A stretch of 17,041 nt of DNA from Trachipleistophora hominis (taxonomy: Eukaryota; Microsporidia; Pleistophoridae): the NCBI GenBank assembly GCA_000316135.1, contig JH993981.1:1-17041 (forward strand). The letters run 5' to 3'. Under the pieces are notes generated by a model. It saw nothing but the letters and a program-made list of their open reading frames with translations, ran no database searches and was not told the origin of the DNA. This document shows positions 8,350 to 16,697 of this stretch, one piece after another; positions within the stretch are counted from its first letter, which is position 1, and each line of letters opens with the position of its first letter. The translations under genes were made by a program, and so were the position numbers.

Positions 8350-10620
8350 AGATGGAGTTGGTGGACAATACCGGTTCATATTGTAGAAAGAAAACTATTT
8401 GAAAAATTTTGATCAAATTGGGCAGATTATCTAAATTTATTGAAATGAATATTTGAATTTAAATAATGTGGTATTCTAACCGAATGAGTGCGGTTAAAAG
8501 AAGTGTTTAGATACTAAAAAATTTGATTCTCTTGTTATGAGTGGTTTTATAATGATAAAAGTATAGTAATCAAAAGAACATGAAAAGCACAAGAATTAAG
8601 TACCAACACTGGTGTTTTTTTCTATATAAGACTGTTTTGTTGGATTAAACCATTATCTGGTAGGAAATGACAAATGGAGAATATTGTTTTAGCCATCATT
8701 GAATAAAATTATGTTATAGTAAAAAAGGCCACCATTGAACAAACTATTACACAAGAACCGTTTCTGCAGAGGAAATGCATACTGAGCGAAAGTTGTCGAG
8801 AGATGAAAGAAAACGGTACATTGGAAACTCCTTTTAGATTGCAGATCAAAACAGAAAAAATAGAAAACGATATAGTAAAAAAAATTTAAGCTAACATTTA
8901 ACGGAACACATTCTTTGATTAATAAATACGAAAATAACGAGAATAAAGTCAAAACTTATTAAATTAAGGTTTATATTCGATCTGAGGATGGTCAAAGACC
9001 TAAATAAAGTGAAAAAGCTAAGGATTTTTGGAAATAAAAATGAACCATACTGAATGACAATCGTGTTAAAAATAAGAAAAAAACTGTTTAAAAGCATCGT
9101 ACTATACGCTTATTTTATTCATACAAGGTGATTTGTCGACCTAATACACAAAACATTTCGTTCATTCAAGATCTAATCAGATTTTTAACGCGTCACGCTG
9201 TTACGAATGGATGAAAAGATGTAACCGTGCGCAGGTGTTGTTAAAAAACGATCTGGGTCGATTTTTAAATAAGAAACGTCAAAAGATAAGATTATTATGA
9301 TTGATAGGTGAAAGATTTGACATGGCGCTTAAACCTGCACGAAAAGAAATATTTTACGTACCTAAAAAGTAATATAAAATTTAATTATGTAATTTAAAAA
9401 AAGTCCTAAATTTTAAAAATTTCATTGTGCTTAAGGCTTTCAATGACCATACATATGAATTTTCTTCAATACTTTTCGGATTTCTTAGTTCAATAAGTTT
9501 AATTTAAATCGAGTTTATATTATTTGTTCGATATAAACCGTATCATGTACTACTTAAATCAAATATAGTGCAAAAATAAGCTAATCCATACATATAATCA
9601 ATAAACAAACATCAAATAGATAGCTGTTGGCAAAGTTTAAATCAGAAAATTCTTTTTGTAAAAAATTAATGGACTAGGTTCTTCTTCCGAAGACGATATT
9701 GATATAAGCCATCACTAAGACATTCCTGTGTAAATAGGAAAAAATTAGATTGCTAAGACAACACTATTACATTAAAAGTAAAAATAACAAAAACCAAAAA
9801 TTTTATCAATATGGTGGTTAAAATACACTTGGTGATTTATTCAAGTTAATAACGAATGATCAGATTCTAGCCAATGTATTCTTCGATAACACACACCAAA
9901 ACATGTTGTATATCATTTTAATATTATAACAGGCAAGGGAACTAGTGGTTTAATGGAGCTAGGATACTTGTTAAATAAATACTGGTAATTATCAACCACT
10001 TTTTGCTAACATAAAATGTTGTATCTGTATACGGCAATATAAACATTGACAACTGTAAGAATGTATTATATTCTAACAAAACAGCCTAAATAATGTCTAA
10101 CGCTGCCAGTAACAAGCAACTACTATGTCATATCAAAAATATATTCCATTTTATAGAAGTAATATCAGGTGGATCATTTAGACAATAATAAACGGGAATA
10201 TTCATACTAAACATATTTTCTAATCTGCTGTAGAAGTAACATCCAAGAGCATGTTTAAACAATAATAAAGGAGTATCTATTAAAAAGATAGTTTAACTCA
10301 ATAATTTGTCTAGTTTATATATTTAGGCTCTAAAAATTCTTTTATACGAAATAAATTGTTACAATAATTTTACGAATATCTGATCGATGCTACAAACTGC
10401 ACTGTAATTAACAACTTAAAATGGTTAAGCCTTTCTATCCCACAGAACTAACTTTCACCTACGAGTCGCTAATTTTAAACGCACATTCAATAATGTAAAT
10501 TAGGCACGTTATATAATGTTATGAGAATATTAGCTGTCATTATACAACAGCTGACAAACTACCACAGATCTGAAAAAACACATTACTACCAACAGCGAGT
10601 TTAATCAACCACGTCAATCA
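8350..10620. other. Long AT-rich spacer, possibly transposon graveyard
   Basis: No intact gene is recognised. Two short frames without ATG look somewhat protein-like: about 8707-8889 (+), including QTITQEPFLQRKCILSESCR, and about 9137-9299 (+), including CYEWMKRCNRAQVLLKNDLG. They may be rotted coding remnants but match no family I know. Also present are a 6-bp hairpin with an 8-nt loop (8477-8496) and a degenerate two-copy repeat (10154-10280). Confidence 0.45.
10154..10280 (+). repeat. Degenerate two-copy direct repeat, 77-nt period
   Basis: Copies begin TAGAAGTAATATC at 10154 and TAGAAGTAACATC at 10231. Both carry a second shared block, TTTAGACAATAATAAA versus TTTAAACAATAATAAA, at the same offset. 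Over 50 aligned positions I count about 33 matches, with a diverged middle. It lies about 350 nt beyond the 3' end of the myosin light chain gene. It could be an old tandem duplication or part of an element. Confidence 0.5.
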
Positions 10621-11109
10621 TCAAACTGCGATCCTTTTTTTCTCAGCGTTAGGTTCTATCTCACCATGTTTTATCAAGTTGACCACTTTCTCAATTTCAA
10701 GCATTTTCTCATCTCCAAATACCCCAAAAACATATTCCAAATCCGTACCATTTAATTGCTCACATCGTAAATAGTTCATCAGTTCGCTCTTGTTGACCGT
10801 CACGTTATCATCACTAAAACTTAAAAGCGATTTCCTAATGCACTCTTTTGAGCTCATGCCGATGAATTTATCCGATATAGCGGCCAGCAATGCGTAAAAT
10901 CCGATATCCTTTTCCAGATTTTCGAACTCGTGCAACTGATCCTGATTTACAATGGTGGGAAGGAAATTGTTTAAATCGGCGGCATCGATCTTGTCATCGG
11001 GTGGGTTGTCAATCATGTTGAACACCTCTTTCAGGGATGATATCTGTGTCTGCGTAAGCATCGAGAACACGTTGCTCGGCTGACGGCGTCTATTTATTCG
11101 TTGTTTCAT
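10621..11109 (-). CDS. Myosin regulatory light chain (EF-hand)
   Basis: The 162-aa product binds the neck of a myosin heavy chain and regulates or stiffens it. Residues 7-15 (RRRQPSNVF) match the N-terminal phosphorylation site region of regulatory light chains, where the serine before NVF (here S12) is the kinase target. EF-hand 1 follows in LKEVFNMID, with its 12-residue loop at D34-D45. D34, D38, I41, D42 and D45 are kept, while the usual position-3 Asn and position-6 Gly are replaced (P36, D39), so metal binding may be weakened. Later EF-hands are degenerate, as usual in this family. LNGTDLE (119-125) and IKHGE (146-150) match family landmarks. The start ATG 11109 has CCCCCTC immediately upstream. 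Calmodulin or an essential light chain is less likely because of the SNVF motif. G+C is higher than in the surrounding DNA, consistent with a conserved, selected gene. Confidence 0.85.
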   Translation of the reverse strand: MKQRINRRRQPSNVFSMLTQTQISSLKEVFNMIDNPPDDKIDAADLNNFLPTIVNQDQLHEFENLEKDIGFYALLAAISDKFIGMSSKECIRKSLLSFSDDNVTVNKSELMNYLRCEQLNGTDLEYVFGVFGDEKMLEIEKVVNLIKHGEIEPNAEKKRIAV

Positions 11110-11118
11110 GAGGGGGTA
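11110..11118 (-). promoter_or_regulatory. CCC motif at the myosin light chain start
   Basis: TACCCCCTC directly abuts ATG 11109 on the minus strand. It is the longest C-run of the set and is set in very AT-rich sequence, so it stands out clearly. Confidence 0.55.
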
Positions 11119-11804
11119 TTTGTTTTTTCAGAGGTTCTTCTTTTTGGCTGATAAGATGATAAAACGAGGAGCAAAGAAGGAAACCAATTTATGTCTTCAT
11201 GCATATTCTATGCGCTTTGTAGAGGATAAACCTGAAGAAAACGTAAAAATGCACGCAAATGAACGATCCTTATTAATTTATTTTTAATCTCGTCAAGAAA
11301 ACAAGGATATTATAAGACATATCGAATTTGATACGTGCAATGGACGTATTTTTGTGAGTGAATTATTTATTTTTGTGTAAAGCGTACATTTTCAATATTA
11401 TTCTCATAGAAGTACGTTAAGTAAACTTGAATGAATTAAAAAACAAGATGCTATTATTTACTAATCCACAATGTAAGGAACTGTTAACATTTAATGATTG
11501 CTGTGTAATTACTATATTCATAAAACAATGTTAAATACGTTATGTTTTTCAAGACGAAGTTTGTCACAAGATTAACATACCTTAAGCCTTGCTGTCATCT
11601 TTTTGCGTTTAATAAACCAAAAGATAATAGTTTTGAGAACGTTTCAGAATTTTATTTGGATATAAAATACCTCTTGCACAAACAATAACTCGTACTAAAT
11701 TTAATTTTCTTTTCACAGGATTGCAGATTACATACCTTCTCATCGACAATCTCACGTATGCATTCTTCATTTTTTATTCTATATAACAAACCTGTGACAA
11801 TCAT
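11119..11804. other. Spacer with no gene seen
   Basis: AT-rich interval between two minus-strand genes. I see no open frame with start context, no tRNA arms and no clear repeat. It should hold the upstream region of the myosin light chain gene and the 3' flank of the 73-aa gene. Confidence 0.5.
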
Positions 11805-12026
11805 TCACTCCATATAATTATCTTTAGTTTTTATTTCTTTGTTCTCATCGCTATTATTTTCATACACACTTATCAAGCCTTCCTGTACTTTCTTCAATGA
11901 TTCAACTGCATTTTTTATTTCATTTATACCTCCGTATGGCTCTTTTATCGTTTCAAATGCTTCTATGAGCGAGGATAACACGTTTTGCAGGTTTTGTTCT
12001 ATTTCATTGAATTGGTCGTTATCCAT
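11805..12026 (-). CDS. Small acidic, helical hypothetical protein (73 aa)
   Basis: Starts MDNDQFNEIEQNLQNVLSSL and ends at TGA 11807-11805. The product is acidic and predicted mostly helical, with heptad-like spacing in the first 55 residues (IEQNLQNVLSSLIEAF, then a break at KEPYGG, then IKNAVESLKKV). Its last 18 residues are charged and probably disordered. There is no membrane segment or signal peptide. An ACCCCTC motif 8 nt upstream of the ATG strongly supports a real gene despite the short length. Size and the early IEQNL...L pattern are reminiscent of small helical subunits of large complexes, such as Mediator Med11 or a kinetochore DASH subunit, but I cannot assign it. Confidence 0.65.
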   Translation of the reverse strand: MDNDQFNEIEQNLQNVLSSLIEAFETIKEPYGGINEIKNAVESLKKVQEGLISVYENNSDENKEIKTKDNYME

Positions 12027-12033
12027 GGTCTGT

Positions 12034-12040
12034 GAGGGGT
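12034..12040 (-). promoter_or_regulatory. CCC motif upstream of the 73-aa gene
   Basis: ACCCCTC on the minus strand, separated from ATG 12026 by 7-8 nt. This is a slightly longer spacing than at the V-ATPase E and myosin light chain genes, but the motif is the same. Confidence 0.5.
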
Positions 12041-12277
12041 CAATGTGTTAAATATTAACCTTCTTTATCTACGTGCTGAGAAGAGTTTAAAATGCAGATG
12101 AATTATGATGAGATGGTTTAAATATTGATTACCCTATACTAACAAATAAAAGAATGTAAAATATTTTGCTGGCAATTCTCTTTTACCTCTTATATGATAG
12201 TTTGTTTAACCAAATATTTTGTCCTAAGGTTAAGAGTTTTTTAATGATTTAGTACAGCTCGGCTTTTTATCCTAACA

Positions 12278-12501
12278 TCAACTCATTTTCGATCGAGTCG
12301 CAATTTTACAAAATCCTTCCAAAGGTAAAATTCGCATTTTCTCACTTTTCATTAAATTATCGAACTTTTTCACACGAAATTTGAAGACAGTGTACAATCT
12401 GCTCGTCACTTTCACGTATAATCGAGTTTTGTCATATCCTCTCAGTAGAAAATTACACGTGTTTTGGAAATACAAGCAACTTTAACAGCTTTTAATAATT
12501 C
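12278..12501 (-). pseudogene. Possible eroded SRP9-like gene
   Basis: SRP9 is a small Alu-domain protein of the signal recognition particle. The minus strand frame from 12501 reads ELLKAVKVACISKTRVIFY and stops at TGA 12444-12442. Stepping back one base continues LRGYDKTRLYVKVTSRLYTV and FKFRVKKFDNLM, ending at 12278. Together this resembles SRP9: a conserved K-T/A-R-V hydrophobic strand, then L-x-V-K-V-T, then a basic helix. There is no ATG in frame, no CCC motif, and stops lie just upstream of 12501, so if homologous it is broken or its 5' end is hidden by introns. The similarity is weak and needs a profile search; it may be an unrelated chance frame. Confidence 0.28.
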
Positions 12502-12740
12502 CTACTTCTTACACGATTGCTCAATAACACTTTCTACTTAGTTCTGTATGTAAAATATTTAGATCAGAATACTCCGTATTTCATATAGCGATTAACTACT
12601 TTATCATTTATTGCAAGCCGGCATACTGAGTCTACGCTATGTGATATTGGATATGAAGTGAAACGAAGTGCTGCTAGTTATAAGAAGGTAAAAAATAATC
12701 TTCCACACGTTATTGTAAAATGGCTTCAAAAGACGGGCAG

Positions 12741-12746
12741 AAAAAA
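12741..12746 (-). terminator. RNA polymerase III oligo-T terminator of tRNA-Gly
   Basis: Six T on the minus strand begin directly after the tRNA discriminator base, the standard Pol III stop signal. Confidence 0.85.
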
Positions 12747-12817
12747 TGCATCACCCGAGAATCGAACTCGGACCTACTGCATGGCAAGCAGCAATTCTAC
12801 CATTAGACCAGTGATGC
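12747..12817 (-). tRNA. tRNA-Gly(GCC): tRNA-Gly (anticodon GCC)
   Basis: Complete 71-nt cloverleaf. The acceptor stem is GCATCAC paired with GTGATGC, followed by discriminator A. The anticodon arm is GCTGC, loop TTGCCAT, GCAGT, with anticodon GCC at 12785-12783. The T arm is CCGAG, loop TTCGATT, CTCGG, all five pairs perfect. The internal A box (TGGTCTAATGG) and B box (GAGTTCGATTC) for Pol III are intact. There is no intron and no encoded CCA. It reads GGC and GGT glycine codons. Confidence 0.97.
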
Positions 12818-13065
12818 CCGCACGAGCCTACTATAGTATTATATAACATTCCTTTCTAACATGTTAAACAGAAGACAGTACTTGTTGTATTTGCTGAAGT
12901 AATATGATCAATCATAAATCACTACTTGAACTATAAATGATCTAAGACAATACGTATATTTTAATTAGTTGACAGAACGTACACAGAATCACCATACATT
13001 GGTCTATTTTAAAACTGTTTGAAAAACAAAATAACTTGGCTATTAGGAATGAACTCGCGAAAATT

Positions 13066-13608
13066 ATGGATAGCATTTTTAGGACCTGTGAGATCGTAAA
13101 ATATGACAACAAAATTAAGACAAGTGATTTTTTGAGTTCAATATCAGATAAAAATAGCTCTCAACTGAGAGACTTTTGTTTCAAAATAATGGAAATCGAG
13201 GATCCTTTTCATTCACTCAGTCTTTTACTACGAATACGTACGAGCGAACAGTTTATTGATAGTTTGTTTATGGAACGATTATCGTCTTTGATACGTAAGA
13301 TTAACGGCGAAAAGTACCTAAGAATAAAAAACATGGATGAAAAGATTTACTGGTTCGTAATGAGGCATACTAAAGATAGTGATGTGCAGGCAATGATACG
13401 CTGCTTTTCTTTTATTGAAATAAACAAGACTAATCTGGAAGAACTCAAGAGATATTTCAGCTATAGCACAATATATCAACATTACAGAAGTATCTGCAAA
13501 AACATCTTCAAAGGGAAATACCGAAGGCAGGAAATTTCTTTGGTTATAAGATTGCTAGACAGCGCCTCGCTGTGTTTTAAAAACCTGTACCCGATTATAA
13601 AAAAATAG
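13066..13608 (+). CDS. Large helix-rich hypothetical protein, 5' part
   Basis: From ATG 13066 the frame encodes 180 residues (MDSIFRTCEIVKYDNKIKTS and onward) and stops at TAG 13606-13608, right after a run of seven A (13599-13605). The part is rich in amphipathic helices, suggesting an alpha-helical repeat scaffold, with no signal peptide and no recognised domain. The next frame is open across the junction (from 13581) and continues smoothly as IAKCAKRKSIDKSVIECAK, so I take this as the N-terminal portion of a protein of about 803 aa. ATA AAA AAA TAG contains A_AAA_AAA, a classical -1 slippery heptamer. The frame is open back to 12973 without an ATG; 13066 is the first ATG and has no CCC motif before it. 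Confidence 0.75.
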   Translation: MDSIFRTCEIVKYDNKIKTSDFLSSISDKNSSQLRDFCFKIMEIEDPFHSLSLLLRIRTSEQFIDSLFMERLSSLIRKINGEKYLRIKNMDEKIYWFVMRHTKDSDVQAMIRCFSFIEINKTNLEELKRYFSYSTIYQHYRSICKNIFKGKYRRQEISLVIRLLDSASLCFKNLYPIIKK

Positions 13609-15476
13609 CAAAATGTGCAAAACGAAAATCTATTGACAAGAGTGTTATTGAATGTGCCAAGCTTCTTGGATGTGTGGTTAAGTACGAACAACGAGCGCTA
13701 TATAATTACCAGGATTATATCACCTCGGTGTTATCGTTTCTGTGCAACATTTTGACTGAAACAAAGAATTACGTGTTTTTGGAATTGGAAGATCTTAATG
13801 AAATTACAATAGCCATTGCACGAATATGCGAATATAAAAAGAATGACTTAAGTCTATCCAAACTTTTTACTGGCTTGTACGCTAGTTCATACGATATAAT
13901 TGACAAGTACAATAAGATATGGGCGCACTTAGAAGAAGATCTTCTCTGTTTGACTGTAAATTTGCAACTTACCCGTATATTATATCGCGTGACATATCAC
14001 CAAGGACTGCGAGCATTTGACTACAACCAATTTTACAACAATATTATCAATTTAAAGTATGGCAAACCGGTAAACTTGTCAATGAAAAAATATAAGCGCG
14101 TGCTTAACACATTCTATACGAATAAGTATAAATTGTTAGACATTGTTTATGACAACCAGCCTTTTAATACAGAAATGCTTGTTAAAGATATCTCCGGGTG
14201 TTCTGATTGCTACGGTGTGCTCAGAAGTCTGAAGAAATTAACACTGAAGTTGAAATTGGACCAACTAATCCGTGTTGGTATTATTGGAATAGAGACCTGT
14301 AAAAATGCGGGATATGAACTAAAAAGTGGTGATTTATCAGCCACAACAAATGAACAGCAAAATACAAAACATGTACGAAATGGATGTGTAAAAGACGAGG
14401 GGAGAAATAAGCAAGAACCTGTGGATAATAATGTGTTATTATGTAACAAAGAAAAAGATAAAGATTTTAATTCGCACAAAATGACGAATCAAAAAAGGAA
14501 TGTTGATGTAATGGATAGAAACGAAACGAAAAAGAACAATAAAGACTTGGAAAGTATGCTAAATACAGAAACGATGAATGATAGACAAATGTGGAATAAT
14601 TCATCCTTAGATGGAAAAAACTACGTGTTTTTGATAAAATTTGCGCTCAAACGCTGTTTTATAGATCAAAAAATGTTTGAAAAGAATGTAGAATTATACA
14701 AAATGTTCTTGGTAAACAAAGGTCCAGCGTTGATATTGATAGCAACAAGTGCTTTCACAGAAAACATGAAGGATTTGAAATATACAGGTGATCATCTCGA
14801 TTTATTGTCCTTCATCCTTGTCTTAAACATCAATAATCGAAACAATAGAATTGTGCGCAGGAAGGAACAAATTATAATTAATGTTTTCAGCGCTCTAAAA
14901 ACTGATGACAAAACTGCCTTTGTAAAATATTTTTTCGAGAATCTTGAAAAGCTAAAATGCTACGAGTTTAATCCATTTTTCGTCTCATTTATCCTTACGT
15001 TTAATAAAGAGATAAAGAAGACGAAAAATACTTTCGTTAAATATGTTATAAATGCTTTAGAATGGAACGAAAACACGAAAACGAGATTTTTAGAAATGAA
15101 TAAATCAAGAAATGATAATGATGGAATTTTTACAGAGACTTACACCAAGATTTATGTATCACTTGTGTGTTATGTTTGCGTGAAATATAAGTTAAAAATC
15201 ACCGATCACATGAAAAGTTACTACGGAGTGATCATAATGTTAATAAATTGCATAGAACTGTCGACTGATAATAATTATCAGAATATTTTAAAAACTAATA
15301 TTCTTGAAATTGTCTTTGATTTGAGTGAAGAACAGCGAAATGACGTAAAAGCACTTTACTACATCTTTCTAAAGGATAAGTGCAAATTTGAGTCGGCTTA
15401 TTTGTGTTTTTACAAAAATTTTTCGAAAAGAATAAACAAGAGGATAAAGCAAAATGCAGATAAGAAAAATAATTGA
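13605..15476 (+). CDS. Large helix-rich hypothetical protein, 3' part
   Basis: About 623 residues in the -1 frame relative to the 5' part, ending at TAA 15474-15476. It has no ATG near its beginning; the first codons that could start are GTG 13674 and a much later ATG, which supports continuation from upstream. Two helical regions are separated by a polar, Asn/Lys-rich, probably disordered linker (roughly 14325-14610). The C-terminus is strongly basic (KRINKRIKQNADKKNN). I see no catalytic motif. The architecture resembles HEAT/ARM-type scaffolds, but no family can be named. It might be translated only if the A-run frameshift is bypassed, or the split may be a sequence error. Confidence 0.75.
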   Translation: MAKCAKRKSIDKSVIECAKLLGCVVKYEQRALYNYQDYITSVLSFLCNILTETKNYVFLELEDLNEITIAIARICEYKKNDLSLSKLFTGLYASSYDIIDKYNKIWAHLEEDLLCLTVNLQLTRILYRVTYHQGLRAFDYNQFYNNIINLKYGKPVNLSMKKYKRVLNTFYTNKYKLLDIVYDNQPFNTEMLVKDISGCSDCYGVLRSLKKLTLKLKLDQLIRVGIIGIETCKNAGYELKSGDLSATTNEQQNTKHVRNGCVKDEGRNKQEPVDNNVLLCNKEKDKDFNSHKMTNQKRNVDVMDRNETKKNNKDLESMLNTETMNDRQMWNNSSLDGKNYVFLIKFALKRCFIDQKMFEKNVELYKMFLVNKGPALILIATSAFTENMKDLKYTGDHLDLLSFILVLNINNRNNRIVRRKEQIIINVFSALKTDDKTAFVKYFFENLEKLKCYEFNPFFVSFILTFNKEIKKTKNTFVKYVINALEWNENTKTRFLEMNKSRNDNDGIFTETYTKIYVSLVCYVCVKYKLKITDHMKSYYGVIIMLINCIELSTDNNYQNILKTNILEIVFDLSEEQRNDVKALYYIFLKDKCKFESAYLCFYKNFSKRINKRIKQNADKKNN

Positions 15477-16319
15477 AAGCTTTGTTGAATGTAATGTAAT
15501 CAACTATAAAGTGTATTTGACTATAAACTATCGTTGTTATGCTACCGTACATACGAAAGATATTTTACGAATCCAAAGCACCGCTTCTGCACTAATAAAT
15601 GGTTAAATGTTGAAATGATGTATTATGGTAGGTGTAAGGTAACTACAAAAGGAAAATCTGAAAATAACAAGGATATATAGTAAGTAAATCAATATTTTCA
15701 AATAACAACACCAAACTTTGTTTAAAAGAAGGTTCTAATGATTACACCACATACCTCACAATACAATCAGTTTCCTAGTCAACCAGGGATACTTATAACT
15801 ATTGGCCTTTCGTTTATAGTTTTTTTCGTCACATAATATAATCCATTTAAAATACTTTAGCTGAATAGCATCGCACATGTTTAGAAAATAGATCATGTCA
15901 CAATTGTTTTCAGCAACAAGCGTGTCTAAAGCTCAAAATTAAAATATTTTCAAGTAGATCATTTGGTTTCTTTAAATAAAAATATTTTAGAATATAGGAT
16001 TGACTAAATGGTGGTTATTTGCACACTATAATCTTATCATACAACAAACAAAAATCATTCAAATATTATTTTTTGATTTTCAGCAAGTAAAAATTCTCAT
16101 CACTATTGAGATTTACAGCAGTATCCTAATCGTCATGCCTCAAAAATTTTTTCGACCTTCTTGTGCTGTCCCTTCGAATCAAAAATATTGTTTCTCAAAT
16201 ATCTAACTATGAATATGAAACTTATTTTGTGAATAGAAAGATAGTTAGCATCGACGGCCATATAATAAATACCAATTTTAAAAACCTCGAACTCATTTTT
16301 TTAATTCACCTTGTTATCA
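15477..16319. other. Spacer with no gene seen
   Basis: AT-rich interval between the ends of two convergent genes. A 68-codon plus-strand frame (16000-16206) has no start motif and no recognisable content, so I do not call it. Confidence 0.5.
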
Positions 16320-16689
16320 TTATTTAAATAACTTGTACCCAAATAGGAAGGTTTTCAATTTTTCATCGTATTTCAGATCAATTGGCCGCATGGCTAAAGA
16401 AGTAACAATATTTTCTGGAAGCTCGACCCACATATGATGATCATATCCATTATCAATCAGAAACCGTTCAATATTCTTAATTTCATGTTCATTTGCCTAA
16501 TTAAATACTATAACTTACCATTAGTACTACTGTGGTCATATTTTTGAGATCGTTAATATAGTTCACAGTATCAGGATGATCTCGGAATTTAAACAGTGCT
16601 GCCGTGCTGCTATGTATCCCTTGCGCTATTAACTGACCACGGTTATATTTTTTTAAATCATTACGGACGAAAACGTATTGTGTCAGCAT
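16320..16689 (-). CDS. PTRHD1: PTRHD1-like peptidyl-tRNA hydrolase (PTH2 fold), one intron
   Basis: Members of the PTH2 family release peptides from prematurely dropped peptidyl-tRNA; PTRHD1 is a eukaryotic branch of uncertain activity. Exon 1 (16689-16519) gives 57 residues with QYVFVRNDL, GQLIAQGIHSSTAALF and DHPDTVNYINDL, all landmarks of the family. A 22-nt intron (16518-16497) is removed in phase 0. Exon 2 (16496-16320) continues as ANEHEIKNIERFLIDNGYDH, then MWVELPENIVTSLAMRP, and ends GYKLFK with TAA. The spliced product is 115 aa, somewhat shorter than the 140 aa of the human protein, and matches the family to its last residues. The Cys usual in the Q-x-C-H motif is Ile here. The start is fixed by GACCCTAA just before the ATG. 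Without splicing, translation stops five codons into the intron. Confidence 0.9.
16497..16518 (-). other. 22-nt spliceosomal intron in the PTRHD1-like gene
   Basis: On the minus strand it begins GTAAGT, a consensus 5' splice site, and ends TTTAATTAG, with a probable branch A fused to the 3' splice site. It sits between codons 57 and 58 and contains an in-frame TAA. Removing it exactly restores a family-wide conserved reading frame. Length and fused branch/acceptor are typical of the very short microsporidian introns. Confidence 0.85.
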
Positions 16690-16697
16690 TTAGGGTC
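16690..16697 (-). promoter_or_regulatory. CCC motif at the PTRHD1-like start
   Basis: GACCCTAA on the minus strand runs straight into ATG 16689. It is the same type of motif as at the V-ATPase E, myosin light chain and 73-aa genes. Confidence 0.5.

Noticed and set aside
8477..8517. Hairpin TAACCG/CGGTTA followed by CTAA, as a possible Helitron 3' end
   Set aside because: Stem only 6 bp, loop 8 nt, CTAA 17 nt away, and the helicase relic lies 3.6 kb upstream; not convincing.
8689..9097. Phe-rich minus-strand ORFs of 87 and 68 codons
   Set aside because: They mirror A-rich plus-strand sequence; composition and lack of start motif indicate chance frames.
12658..12846. 62-codon plus-strand ORF across the tRNA
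   Set aside because: It is the antisense of tRNA-Gly(GCC) and flanks; no start motif.
16000..16206. 68-codon plus-strand ORF
   Set aside because: No start motif, no recognisable sequence on either strand, and low-complexity composition.
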